Positions 25,424 to 36,104 of a stretch of DNA of 64,000 nucleotides are shown here, piece after piece. The DNA is taken from the NCBI GenBank assembly GCA_029962745.1, contig CM057158.1:13052776-13116775 (forward strand), written 5' to 3'. The DNA is from Echinometra lucunter (Eukaryota; Echinodermata; Echinoidea; Camarodonta; Echinometridae). Made by a program: the position numbers and the translations under genes. The notes beneath the pieces were generated by a model. It was not told where the DNA came from, did no database searches, and was given only the letters and a program-made list of their open reading frames with translations. The first letter of the stretch is position 1. Each line of letters opens with the position of its first letter.

Positions 25424-27925
25424 TAGCAAACACGATACTCCTCGCATTCAAATTGCTATTCAAGATGCCTAACAATTTGTTACCCCCTAACCGACAAAAT
25501 TTACCCAGCTCAAAGTGCTTTCTGGCCTTCTAGTTAATGACAATACGCTGGTATTGCAATAAACGTACATGCTATAAACTGATCAAAAACTGAGGTATAC
25601 TCACAGGTCTGGGGGAAAAATATGATACGAAAATCATCGCAAAAATCCCCATCAAGGGGTAGACTTCTATTGCATAAAAGTTGACAAAAGCTCACAGCTA
25701 AATCATTGCTGACATTAATTTGCTTACAAAATAATTAGTGAAATGTGCTAAAATAAATGACATCGTCACACAAAAAAGTATAATTATCGTAACCATTGTC
25801 TTGGTCGTCGCTAACTTGAGGGGGGGGGGGTGAGAAAGTGAGGGGACATCCCCCCCCCCCCCGTTACTTTTCCTCAGAAAATTAAGAACATCCTTTTACA
25901 AATCTCAAAATTGATGACCTTATTGCTTGTTTGTATTTTGGGTATGGGGTAATCGTTGGAAAGAAAACGCAAAACTTCCATGGGCATATTTGAAAATCTG
26001 ACGTCCCTTTTGCAGATATGATTTCCAGAATTTTAACCAACATGTCAGCAAACTTGGTTCGGCACCCCCTCCCCCACCCCTTCAACATGGTTCAGCATGG
26101 TAATGATGTGTTAATCATTGTGACGAGAACGAGTGTATATTCTCTATTGCCACTCTCATTTATTCATGATGCATCTTCGACATAATCTCGACCATATTGA
26201 GGCTCCTTCTCCCACAATGGAAGAAGATTAAATGCCATACTTGTCAGTATAGCCCTGTCGAAAAAATGAAACAGAGAACATCGATATCTACTAAACATGC
26301 ATGAAGTGACACAACAACATTGTTTCAAGAATGTCGTGCAATTTTTGGCTTTGTGACAACCTCTATAATAAAGATGAATATGAAAAACTTGTTTACAGTG
26401 CCAAACTATCTACATATTCTGTTTATATTATATACATTCTTTTACATTGTTAGCAGCCAGTGCGTTGAAATACTCATATGAAATATATACAGCTATCTTG
26501 TGACAAAGTTATAGCAAAGTGTTAACCTACGCTACATGTAGAAGGTTAAATTGTGTCCTACACTTATCATATCATTCCTTGATATATGAAAGCAAGAAGA
26601 TAATATATTTTTCCTTAAATTACAAAACCCAAGCATCGTTTAATCGAAGCCAATTGCGTAGAAAGCGGAAGGGGGGGGGGGGGGGGTATGGGCACGTGTT
26701 CCCCAACCGAATGTCAACCGATGAAAGGGATAGATAGACAGATGTAGAGAGAGAGAGAGGGAGAGAGAGAGAGAGAGGGAGAGAGAGAGGGAGAGAGAGA
26801 GAGAAAGAAAGAGAGAGAGAGAAAGAGAGAGAGAGAGGAAAGGAGAACAAAAGAAAGAAGGTAAAAACATTTGGAGATCCCTTTTACACCCTTTCTTTGC
26901 AATACGACCACCTGAGAGGACCACGCCCCCCCCCCCCCCCCCCGCCTTCTCCCGCTAAATAACAAACTTCGCCAATGATTACAACAACAGAAGTGAGGTA
27001 ACGCGGCTGCTCAAAAATAATTTGCCAACTGACGCGGGCTGCTCAACAATAATTTTCCGACTGACAGCCTTCTCATATATCAACGTGAACTTGGTCTAGT
27101 ATTCAAAATATATTTTGTGAAAATTACACCCCCATCCCCCTTTTTTTCTCTACATACTGAAACTTACAGATGATCTTAATAATTTTATTCGATGCAAAGT
27201 TTCCAAGCCCCAAAATATCAGTCCTATCAACATAATCATCAATCTATGAAAATTTATTGTAATAATATACATACGCCCTGTTTAGTAGTGGAAGTAAAAT
27301 TTCTGTTCACGAAGGTGTCTTCTCGTTCACTTTTTTTTTCGTGCAAAAAGAGAAGATCTTAGAAAATGACAATATGCATCCGAAACGAAGTAAGCGAAGT
27401 AAGAATGGAACCACAAAGTTGTTCCCGGTGTAATTAGCATCCAGTGAGGAAGCTTTTGACTTGCAACGTAGAGTTAATCTCTTGGTAAAGGACAGATTAG
27501 TGTGTGAAATGGATCGAGACCCTCACTCTCTCTCTCTCTCTTTAAAACAAGCATTTTCTTTGCCATATTTCAATGAGTCACTCTTCCCACTTTCCCCTTT
27601 TTCATAATTCCTTTCTTTTCTTCGGTGCCAACTCTGGACCTTGCTTACCTTGATTTCATACGCCTCTTCACAAAATTCTGCCCCGTGATGTCATCAAAAA
27701 CTGTCGAGTATCAATACGTATACTCATCATGGAAATATACAAAGCAAATTATCAAAAGAGTGCAGGTATTGAGCACTTTTATATTTACACAAAGGATGCT
27801 GTTATTCAACTATCTAAAAAATATTCATTGTTGATTTACTATATGTATTTTGTATTCAGCAATACTGACTTTTTTTTTAAAGATATAGTTTGAACCCACT
27901 GATTACTGATTTTTCTCATCCCCAG
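25424..27925. other. Intergenic with poly-G/C runs and GA tract, no gene seen
   Basis: G11 at 25820-25830 faces C13 at 25850-25862. G16 lies at 26671-26686 and C18 at 26926-26943. A GA/GAGG purine tract occupies 26740-26837. The Ser/Leu-rich frames on the - strand opposite the purine tract are low complexity and rejected. Confidence 0.65.
26740..26837. repeat. Purine (GA)n/(GAGG) tract
   Basis: An almost pure GA run with GAGG and GAAA variants, flanked by G16 on the left and C18 on the right within 100 bp. Confidence 0.9.
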
Positions 27926-28091
27926 ACCAGGGCCCCATTTCATAAAACTTGTTATCAATAACAAGTTGCAATAACAAATTGCAATGACTGTTATAAGCTA
28001 CTGAAATACTTGCATCTGATTGGCTGAGATTAAGTTTGTCATAGAAATGTGGCAGTTGTTATTGATAACAAGTTTTATGAAACGGTCCCCT
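27926..28091. mobile_element. Fold-back MITE, TTTCATRAA family, copy 2
   Basis: Ends CAGGGCCCCATTTCATAAAA and TTTTATGAAACGGTCCCC are inverted matches, continuing inward through AACTTGTTATCAATAACAA. The core GTTATAAGCTACTGAAATAC plus TGATTGGCTGAGA is shared with copies at 16921 and 32736. It lies only 142 bp beyond the stop codon of the CUB/LDLa gene, so it could fall in that gene's 3' untranslated region. Confidence 0.8.
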
Positions 28092-28232
28092 AATCAAGAA
28101 ACCACCCGGGTCCCCAGGTAATGGACTTCTAAGTTTAAGGGGTTCTTAAAGATTTTTTAATGACAAAATATCATTGTGAGGAATAAAATACTCGCAGAAA
28201 GGTCCCCCGTGACGTCATAAAGGAGGATAATG

Positions 28233-28363
28233 CTAGGTAGTCGAACTGTGACGAGGTCTGGAAATGCCACGGAACAAATCAGCAGCAATAAAGATGTACG
28301 TGATGAGTAAAGCTAGAACAAATCCAATAATGTGATTTCCATTCAGAAAGGAGGGTGCGCTGC
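28233..28363 (-). CDS. Last exon of CUB-LDLa membrane protein: transmembrane helix and short tail
   Basis: On the - strand, acceptor TTTTGTGACTGCAG precedes 28363. Two bases (GC) complete the codon begun with A at 29739, giving Ser. Forty-two further codons run to TAG at 28235-28233. They read SAPSFLNGNH, then a hydrophobic helix IIGFVLALLITYIFIAA, then a short tail DLFRGISRPRHSSTT. The basic residues after the helix fit a type I protein with a cytoplasmic C-terminus of about 15 residues. The exon was too short to stand out as an open frame; it is supported by the phase match, the good acceptor and a membrane helix exactly where one is expected after a CUB-LDLa ectodomain. Confidence 0.82.
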
Positions 28364-29738
28364 CTGCAGTCACAAAAAAGAGAACATATATAAGGAAAAT
28401 TCAGATTAATCGATGAAACACATGATATCCTTCATCACGAAATAATGTTTATCTCAAATGATAATTCTTAAACGTAGTCATGCACATCATGATAAAAGAA
28501 ATTAATTTGTAATTTTATTTTTGATTACAAAGGATGCTGCCAATATCCCCACAAAATTTGAGGGGAATTCAATCTTTGAATATAATGTGAAGATTACGGA
28601 ATACTTGTTTACTTTCTAGCGAAAGTTTACTGTAACCTGAATTACGAGCTTTGCGAGCTATAAGGTTCTCTCCACAATTCAACGAGCATTTATTTATCTA
28701 TACCTACCATTTATTTGGTACATGTACTCAATTCATGTCAATTTTTTTTTATGATTCTTAATTGTTGGTTGCATGCGTGTAATGATTCTGTAATATGAAC
28801 ATTTTTGTACATTTTTATGAGCTGTTGTTGTGGAAATAAATGAAATGAAGTGAAAGTTACTTTACGTCTGATTAACGTTGGTGGAAGGTTGTTATTGACC
28901 CATGACCTTCATCTTGCGTCTTATCTCCAATAGGCGAGCTTTGCTAGTGTCTGAGCTGTGTTGTAATTTTTATAGTTTATTAAGATACTCATAATGTGAA
29001 TGGGGTGATATCTTATTGTTGGTAGAATATTCAGGATTACAAAAAGGAAAAGAAATAGCAGTCTAGGTTAGAGAAAGTGTAATTTGAAGACTTAAAAGTT
29101 TGTAATTTCATATTTGATGCACGCAGTACTACATGTCATACGCCCCTAGGGCCTTTTGGTTCATTTACAAAATGTAAGCTATCAGAAACAAAAACACCTT
29201 TTTTTTAACCAAAGAATTTCAAACTAAGATATCTAAGAAATAAAACATCAACAAAACAGAATAATGATAAAAAAAAAAAAAAAAAAAAAAAATCCAGAAA
29301 GAAAGTTACCAGCTAAATTGTTGAATGAATTCTAAAATTTCAAGAAGGATTCCTTTGGAAATGATTTCTCTGTACTTGTTTACTTCTTTATGCTTAAGTG
29401 TAAATAAACAGATCCATTGAGGGGGGGGGGGGAGTGGATTATAATAATATAGTGTAAGTATCACTATGAACATGACGGACAAGGAAAGCGGACAAAATAA
29501 ACAACCTCTCATTCTACCCATCACAATGGTTCTGGTAGTCAAAAGAACATCCCTTCACTGCTATTATCTGAAATATGTGGGACAGGTGTCACATGCATAT
29601 TCACCTGGAACTACTGATTAAACATAATAGCTGTGGAGGGATGTTCTTTTGACTACCAGAACCATTGCGAAGGGTAGAATGAGGGGTTGTTTATTTTGTC
29701 CGCTTTCTTTGTCCGTCGTGTTCATAGTGTATTCTTAC
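28364..29738 (-). other. Intron between LDLa and transmembrane exons
   Basis: On the - strand it runs from donor GTAAGA (29738-29733) to the acceptor ending at 28364. It holds an A-run (29270-29292), a G12 run (29421-29432) and a 268-bp fold-back element starting 10 nt from the donor. Confidence 0.75.
29462..29729. mobile_element. Fold-back MITE 10 nt from a splice donor
   Basis: Two arms of about 108 bp, starting CACTATGAACATGACGGACA on the left and its inverted counterpart on the right, are about 91% identical and separated by about 52 bp. TAT flanks both ends (29459-29461 and 29730-29732), suggesting target duplication. It lies in the intron after the LDLa exon, with its near edge at intron position +10. 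The inverted similarity can even be traced loosely to the GTAAG of the donor. Transcribed from the - strand it would form a long hairpin beside the 5' splice site. Confidence 0.8.
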
Positions 29739-29864
29739 TGCATGCGGTGCGACCAGGCTCATCTGATGAATCCTCACACTGGCGAACATCATTGCAATAT
29801 GCATCTTGAGTAAAACATTTCCCACTCTGTTTACACGTCATTTCATCCTCGGTGCAATTCTCTC
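29739..29864 (-). CDS. LDL-receptor class A domain exon
   Basis: On the - strand, acceptor TTTCTTTCCAG precedes 29864 and donor GTAAGA follows 29739. It is phase 1 at both ends, the usual phase for exchangeable extracellular modules. The 41 codons hold six cysteines in class A order: NC, EMTC, SGKC, DAYC, VRQC, RTAC, with the hallmark DSSDE before the last cysteine. Such domains bind calcium and often ligands. The position just before the fifth cysteine, normally Asp, is Gln here, and the canonical CDG is CND, so calcium binding may be weakened. It follows the CUB exon and precedes the membrane exon, as in CUB/LDLa membrane proteins such as the NETO type, but I do not assign orthology. Confidence 0.9.
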
Positions 29865-30148
29865 CTGGAAAGAAAGAAATATTGATATTTCACTCATCAT
29901 CTCCAAGTAATTTGATTTGAAGACACTCTTTTAAAGAAATGTAAGCACTCTCTCGCGGAAACACATGACAAGTAAATGTATCTATCACTTTAAAATTCAG
30001 AAAGAAACAATTTTTAAAGAAAATTGAAATCATGTCGTGCATTTTCTTCTTTTTCCCTTTTTTTCGCTTGCTTGACGGATTTTTTTTTTTTTTAAGTGAT
30101 GGACCCCCTTTTTTATATTAACCCTGAATACGCCTTTGATATACTTAC

Positions 30149-30372
30149 CTGCAGGTGGAATATAGTATGGTGTAAGGAGCATCACAAATCCTGTATAGCT
30201 GTTATTTCTATCATTCGTCCTAAATCTCACTGTAATGTCACTTCCTGTCGAATGGAAGTAGTTTGGTAGTGAAAGTGTTAGTCCACATAGTCCGTTAGGT
30301 GGCTGCTTCTTTACCAATGCACTGTCACTCGAGCTTCCGTCGTACATTACTAGGACGTCATTCGTACATTGT
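30149..30372 (-). CDS. CUB domain exon, C-terminal half
   Basis: On the - strand, acceptor TTTTTTTTTACAG precedes 30372 and donor GTAAGTAT follows 30149, a near-consensus site. One base completes the codon left by GC at 31782 (Ala), 74 codons follow, and one base is left for the next exon. The reading is QCTNDVLVMYDGSSSDSA, then GLCGLTLSLPNYFHS, then ITVRFRTNDRNNSYTGF. These are the CUB landmarks: C-x-x-D-x-V-x-V-x-D-G, the CG, the V-x-F-x-(S/T)-D strand and the GF near the end. CUB domains are extracellular beta-sandwich interaction modules. It joins in phase to the exon at 31782-32022. Confidence 0.92.
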
Positions 30373-30699
30373 CTGTAAAAAAAAATTAACAAATAACAAA
30401 TAACACACAAAAAACACAATATATACAGGCATTCATTATCATATTCCTTATAAATAGCACAATCATCATAGATCATAAGTGACATTATCAACATCAGCAA
30501 CATTTTGGGTGTGCGTGATTGTTTTTCTATTTCGATGGAGAGTCTAACGTGCACATGAATGTGATGTAAGTATATAGATGAAATGAAATATTGTTTTATG
30601 TGTTATTATTATTTCTGTCATCTAAAGTTTTTTACTCTTATCATCATCAAAATAATCATGAATCAATAAGAAATAAAAGCCAGGCTGTAACTGAATAGG

Positions 30700-31013
30700 T
30701 GCCTCCAAACAATAGCAGGTGTTCATCTTGTAGACATGATCAGAAATAATGACATACGCCAATCACTAAAGATAACCAAGTCAATTAATGAAGAAGTAAC
30801 CAAAAGACGTTTGACTTGGTTTGGGTACATGATAAGAATGCCCCAGGACCGCTTCCACATCAAGCCTATCGGAATGACTTAACTGCTGCTGGGCAACCTG
30901 GACGCCCTCCTCTCAGATGGAGGGACCAGATTAAAAGCGAGGTCGAAGCAACCCTGTAGGCTGCCAAGAACTTAGCAATGGACAGGGCTGCATGGAGGAG
31001 GTTGACTCATGCA
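30700..31013 (+). pseudogene. Decayed 3' end of a LINE (non-LTR retrotransposon) ORF2
   Basis: On the + strand, the frames read RRLTWFGYMIRMPQDR (about 30803-30850) and, after a frame change, GQPGRPPLRWRDQIK (30891-30935), then AKNLAMDRAAWRRL. This order (RRL-WFG-hxRM, GRP-GRPR-hRWxD, A-DRxxWR) is the characteristic C-terminal end of LINE reverse-transcriptase polyproteins. It is dead: TAA at 30880-30882, a shift of frame between the two motifs, and TAG at 30957-30959. It stops where the GGGTGCA element begins. It is antisense to the CUB gene within its intron. Confidence 0.85.
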
Positions 31014-31381
31014 CACTAAGAATAAATGGTTCAATTTCGCACCCTTCAATGCAACACTTGGAGCTTCTTTATGGGTACAACTATACACCCCAAGAAGCAT
31101 TTTGCACCTTTAAGGATGTAGTGAGCTACATTTTGCACCCTTAAGGGTGCAGAGTTTGTACCCGGGAAGGTGCAAATTTGCACCCTTTTGAATGCAAATT
31201 TTTTTGCACCATTAAAGATGCAAAGTTGCACCTTCAGTGGTGCAGATGGGCATTTCCGGGTGCAAACAAGTACAAAGTGGTGCATCTTTGCACCTTTTTC
31301 ATGTAGGGTGCAAGATTGCACCAAAAAGGGTGCTGCCAGTGTTGCAGTTAGGGTGCAAAATTGAACCTTTCATTCTAAGTG
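31014..31381. mobile_element. GGGTGCA-rich fold-back element, copy 1
   Basis: The ends CACTAAGAATAAATGGTTCA and TGAACCTTTCATTCTAAGTG are inverted matches. The interior is packed with GGGTGCA / TGCACCC words in both orientations, so it can fold into many local hairpins. A second copy lies at 49702-50047. The frames across it (Cys/Ala/Pro-rich) are by-products of the repeats. No transposase. Confidence 0.8.
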
Positions 31382-31781
31382 TGTAGGAGAGCAAAGGGAC
31401 ACACCGTCCTGTACCCTTAAGTCAAGTAATTTTTCAATCGGGCATTTAATTGTTTCAAAAAGCTTCAGTATACATAGTGCAACAATAATGAATGAAAATA
31501 CAATAAAAGCAAAAATTTAGCTCGCTTGCTTTGCTATGTCACCAAGAGAAATGGATGAGCTGGAAAGTTGATATCGTCAGCCCCACCCATACTTGGAGAA
31601 CGATGAAACATTTGTTTAGAACGATGACTATTTTCGTGTTAACACACTGTTTAATGATCGTTCACTTTCCCCCTCCTTCTTTTGATATTTGGAAAAACAA
31701 ATGGTATACACAGTGAAATTAATTACTCTTCGGAAAGTGCACGGGCAATTGTTTACATTAACAAGATGACGTCATACTCAC

Positions 31782-32022
31782 GCTGATAGCTCGAGCTGGA
31801 AATGGGTAATCCTTACGAAAAACCTTTTGTCTGGGCTGGTTCTGAAACAGATTTCGCAGTCGACACTGTCTGGATAGGAAGGTCCGTAGGGTGCAACTGC
31901 ATTGCCACCATGGTCACTGGTCGTGATACCGTGGTTATCGTCGGTTTTACTCCCAGCTGAAGTCACTCGGAACTGGTCCCCTCTGTCTACGATATATCCA
32001 CAGGTTTCACTAGGCATCACGT
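31782..32022 (-). CDS. CUB domain exon, N-terminal half
   Basis: On the - strand, acceptor TTGTCGTTACAG precedes 32022 and donor GTGAGT follows 31782. Phase 1 start, phase 2 end. The reading starts VMPSETCGYIVDRGDQF and continues to YGPSYPDSVDCEICF and FVRITHFQLELS. The first CUB cysteine (ETCG), the YP element, the second cysteine region and the F-x-LE strand are all present. An extra cysteine gives CEIC where CUB domains usually have C-x-W. The GTG/ATG near its start is not a translation start, since a splice acceptor lies immediately before it and a secreted protein needs a signal peptide; that upstream exon was not found between here and the window end. Confidence 0.9.
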
Positions 32023-32735
32023 CTGTAACGACAAGAAGTTATAAAATGTTTGCAGGTCATTCGGAAACTGATCTAGACAGCATGGGTGTCGATCCGAGTT
32101 TGGGAGGGGATGGGGATACATCCCCCAATAGTTCAGATGGAGGGGATCGCCTGCATTGTCATCCCTTCCCCTCCCCTCCCAATGATTCACCGGCAAAAAA
32201 TGCCACGATGACCAATATCAATTAAAGGATTCAAAGAAAATTCTAAAGAAAATTATGGAATTTAGCACGTTATCAATTCCTATAAAACCACGCTCAAATG
32301 CTCATAATTATTAAGTATGATTTTAACTGAGGGTAATTTTGAAAGTCCCTATCATGCAGGGGAGGGGGAATCCCCCCCCCCCCCATCCCACACCATTTCC
32401 GCTCTGTTGCTTCCTCCCTCGCCGAGGATATTCGGCAGCAATCATCCCCCAACCACATCGACACTCATGCTAGACAGCAAAGGATACTCTCTCTATATAT
32501 ACAGGAGTGGATAACTATACTCTTTGCATGATGAGTCATATCAGGAATCACTATATTTCAGCGTCATCATTTATCAAAGTCGGTATTTTCACTCTTAAGA
32601 GAGGCTACTGACTTCGCTCCATCCTCCTCAGCACATAACCTATCCGTCTCAACTTTCGGAGTGGAAGATCAAGCTGAAAAAGCAATGGAATCCGCTTCAA
32701 ATTAGAGTGGAGTGGAGTATCTTCTAAAGTATACC

Positions 32736-32876
32736 GGGGGAGCGTTTCATGAAGCGCCTTGTCAGTGATTTTTACTGACAAATTTGCTCTCAGCCAATCG
32801 GATGCAAGGATTTCTGTAGCTTATAACAGTTGTCAGTAAAAATCACTGACAAGACACTTCATGAAACGCTCCCCTG
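32736..32876. mobile_element. Fold-back MITE, TTTCATRAA family, copy 3
   Basis: Ends GGGGAGCGTTTCATGAAG and CTTCATGAAACGCTCCCC are inverted matches, followed by CTTGTCAGTGATTTTTACTG and its inverse. The core AGCCAATCGGATGCAAGGAT is the reverse complement of the TTGCATYTGATTGGCTGAGA core in copies 1 and 2, so this copy is in opposite orientation. Confidence 0.82.
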
Positions 32877-35852
32877 GTCTGATTTAAGAAAAACTCATTT
32901 TTTAGAGTGGATTCCACTCTTTTGAGCGTGAAATTTACTCCAAAATATAGTGATCCCAAATACAATTCGTCAAAGATTATGTTTCATTTAATTCTGCTCC
33001 ATCAAGGATGCACACATGACTGCCTTATTCCTGGCAACTTGTCGGTTCACTTGGAGGATCAAATTATATAATTTTTCAACATTTTTATATTTTTACAATT
33101 TGTTCTTCTTTGTAATGTTCCTTCTGCATTCTTTGATTCGTCGAATAAAGTGATAACAAATAAGAACAACATAATTTGCATCCATTGACATTGCACCCTC
33201 TAACATGTCTTGAGTGGGTATCTACCCAGGGTGTAATTCTGCACTCTTTTTGCACTATAGACATGATAGAACGATCCGACTGCCACCCGATTTCCGAACA
33301 AATGGCATTTTGCTTTAAATATGAAAGTTTAAAAGAGTAAAATTATCTTATTTGAAGTTTGGAAATGATAGGAATACCAAAATCGAAATGTTGGTTAACT
33401 GCACGCCTTGTGGTAGGAGTAAAGGCCAAATTGGCTTCAAATCGTAAGATCGATATCAAGATTGATATGACGCCACTACGATTCAGAATTGAACCCGCTT
33501 TTATTCCTATAGGGAGGCTCGCAGTAGCCCGGTATTTCGATTTTAAGTATTTATCCGACTATTGGGAACTTTGCTCATTAATATCATACATGTATGAATG
33601 TTCATAACAAATGCTTTAACATCCCCCCAAATCGGATCGCAGACGGATCGTACAGTGTGCGGTGAGCTTTCGGGTTGCACCCACTGTACTATAAAGATTC
33701 CACATTTCAAGATCTGAAACCCATTTCTACGATCATCTTGATGAAGACGGCCATCGAATTCATTTTGGGCTTGTCGAAAGTTCTAGCATCTTGTTCATGT
33801 ATGCTGCAATGTGCTGGCAAGCAAACAGTGAAACGTGGATATGAGAAATGATTGCAGTCTCCCCTAATCTTGTTAATGCGAACAGGTACTTGATGCTGAA
33901 TGTGGTATTGATATCGACTATTGGTTTGCACTTTGGTAGATATTTCAGGTTTGACTTTTACAGCACGGCTGGTAAATATTGAATTCTGTGAAATGTGAGA
34001 TAGAAGATTTAATTAGATGAACAGAAATAATATTTGTGAGAAAAAACCACAGGTATATTACATATATTTTATTTAGTGAAGGAACATGACGGCACACACT
34101 GTCATCCTATTTCGCCTGTAGCCTTCATGCCTGATATTGAAAAATAAGTTTCTTAAATTTCACCAAACATAGTTACTGCATTAATTTTTGTCACCTATAT
34201 ATCCATGAATCAAATCAGTCTTCGTTCATTCCAGGGTATGAAGAAATTAGTACATACATGGTATTGTACAGGAATACCTATTCATACGTTTCACATTCTT
34301 TGAATGGAGGCGGGTTTTTCATGATCAAATTATATGAATTCAATTAATTGATTGGCATGATTTTGGAAGTATCACTAATCAAAGGAATAAAGTTAGAACA
34401 TGTATGACAGCTTGAAGACCAGGCAGAGCCGCTAAAGTTGAATCAATTATTGTCTAAGGCCAAATGACTTGATTCCTAGTTTCTCGTCCCCTCCTCTTTC
34501 CTTTTTCTCGGTGAGCATCAAAATTTTTGTGAATTTTTATTTTTTTCTGAAAAGAAATTGATTTTAATCTGAGTACATCTAGACAACGAGGTTACAAAAC
34601 AATCCTTAATACCATTCATTTTCACATTGTTTTTCAGCTTCCTAAGTCCGTTTATCAATGAAATATCAACAGGAAATATCAACAAGAAAAAAGAGAGGAA
34701 CTTTTTATTAAAATTGTCCGAATAGCATTTCATATACAGAAAAAAATAATATATCAAATAACATAGAACTCCCTCCTCCTCAATTTGAAAATATCCGAAC
34801 GAGAAACCAGGAATCAATTTTACTTGGCCTAACCTGACTGCCTGAAGCCTAACCCGGCCGGACCCTATATGGCTGGGAAGCTGTACAGTATATATGTGAG
34901 AGGTGCAGTTTTCAGACCCTGCTTAGCGAGCTATAACTGACAAGAGTCTATATCTGCCAACTGTAAGAATACAACATGTCTAAGAAGAAGAATGAGAGAG
35001 CAGAGAAATTCTCATTCAAGACATCTAACGCTTCGACCAGTTCTCTAGGCCTATTCAAGATGGCGGCACTAATTTGATATCTCGTCAAGAAATTAGAAAC
35101 AGATGAACAAACATAGAATGATCATGCTCTATTCTCTTCCAATCTTCCCTTTTTTCTTTTAGTAATAATAAAGATAAGATGGTTCGCAATCCGATCAAAA
35201 CCCTGTTTCATCCAGCTCTTTATTTTTTATGCATTCATCATAAACTTAGTCTTCGTTTTTAAAGACTATTTAGAAGGAAAAAAAAACCCTTCATGACTAT
35301 TCTTTTGTTTGTTGCCTCATTTAATAGGCCTACTTTGTCTTTTGTAGATCCTTATAGTATTTCTTATTTCAACCCTTTGTTCTTTTTACAATTTTATCAT
35401 CTATAGCTCTTGATTACAAGTCTTCATTTCTTTAAATTTCGTCACTTTTACAGCCTCGATCGCTTTCTGAATGACATTGTTATCCTCTTATTTTCGTCTC
35501 CTTGTGGAATCATTTTAAGACTCTTTTACCCCTTTCTGTACCCCAAAAATTAGGTTCCAAACTCTCGATTCTTTCTCTTCTCTCTCTATTTTGTATATAT
35601 ACTGGTGAGTTATTAGACAATTTTCCTCCCTGGCACAGACAGACAGCCAATTTCACGGCATAATGCACTAATGGACGACAACGGTCATCGCTTGCTGTAC
35701 TACTATGTGCGGAGGAACACAAGATAAGACGAAGCAACTTCTTTGCATTATTTAAATCAATCTCGCAAGCCGGGGTGCACGGTGGCAACCTTTCCTATAT
35801 ACAGCACACAATAAAATCAAGATTACGAAGATGGCTTGTTGAACGTGTATAC

Positions 35853-36104
35853 AAGGCCGTACGCAGGAATTTTTCCTTGGGGGGGGGGGGGGGGGGATAC
35901 GAGATACAAGCAAGCGAGGGAGCGAAGTGACCGAGCTGGTCACGAGGGCGTTTTTGCATTTTAAAAATTGAAATTGAAGGATCTGGTGCACATTTTGGGT
36001 GGATTAAAAAAAAAAAAGTTTTCAGTAAAACAGTAAGGATTGAAAATTTCGGGGGGGGGGGGGGGGGGACTGCCCTCCTAGCCTTCCCGCTGCTTACGGC
36101 CCTG
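35853..36104. mobile_element. Non-autonomous element with two poly-G runs and GGCCGTA ends
   Basis: The left end AAGGCCGTACGCAGGAA is matched by the inverted right end CTGCTTACGGCCCT. Inside, G18 runs lie at 35879-35896 and 36051-36068. The phrase GAGGGAGCGAAGTGACCGAGC, of a type widely repeated in marine-invertebrate genomes, lies between them. The Pro-rich frames on the - strand come from the poly-G runs. Confidence 0.65.

Larger units (their letters stand above)
30373..31781 (-). other. Intron inside the CUB domain
   Basis: It interrupts the CUB fold just before the third conserved cysteine. It contains a decayed LINE fragment (30700-31013) and a GGGTGCA-rich fold-back element (31014-31381), both inert with respect to the host frame. 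Confidence 0.8.

Noticed and set aside
26620..26965. Several Ser/Leu-rich frames on the - strand
   Set aside because: They are the complement of a GA microsatellite flanked by poly-G and poly-C.
31046..31364. Cys/Pro/Ala-rich frames on both strands
   Set aside because: They arise from the GGGTGCA subrepeats of a mobile element and reappear in altered form in the second copy.
33707..33931. 74-codon - frame with fairly protein-like composition
   Set aside because: No recognised family, weak acceptor upstream and no phase link to the CUB gene; kept only as a note.
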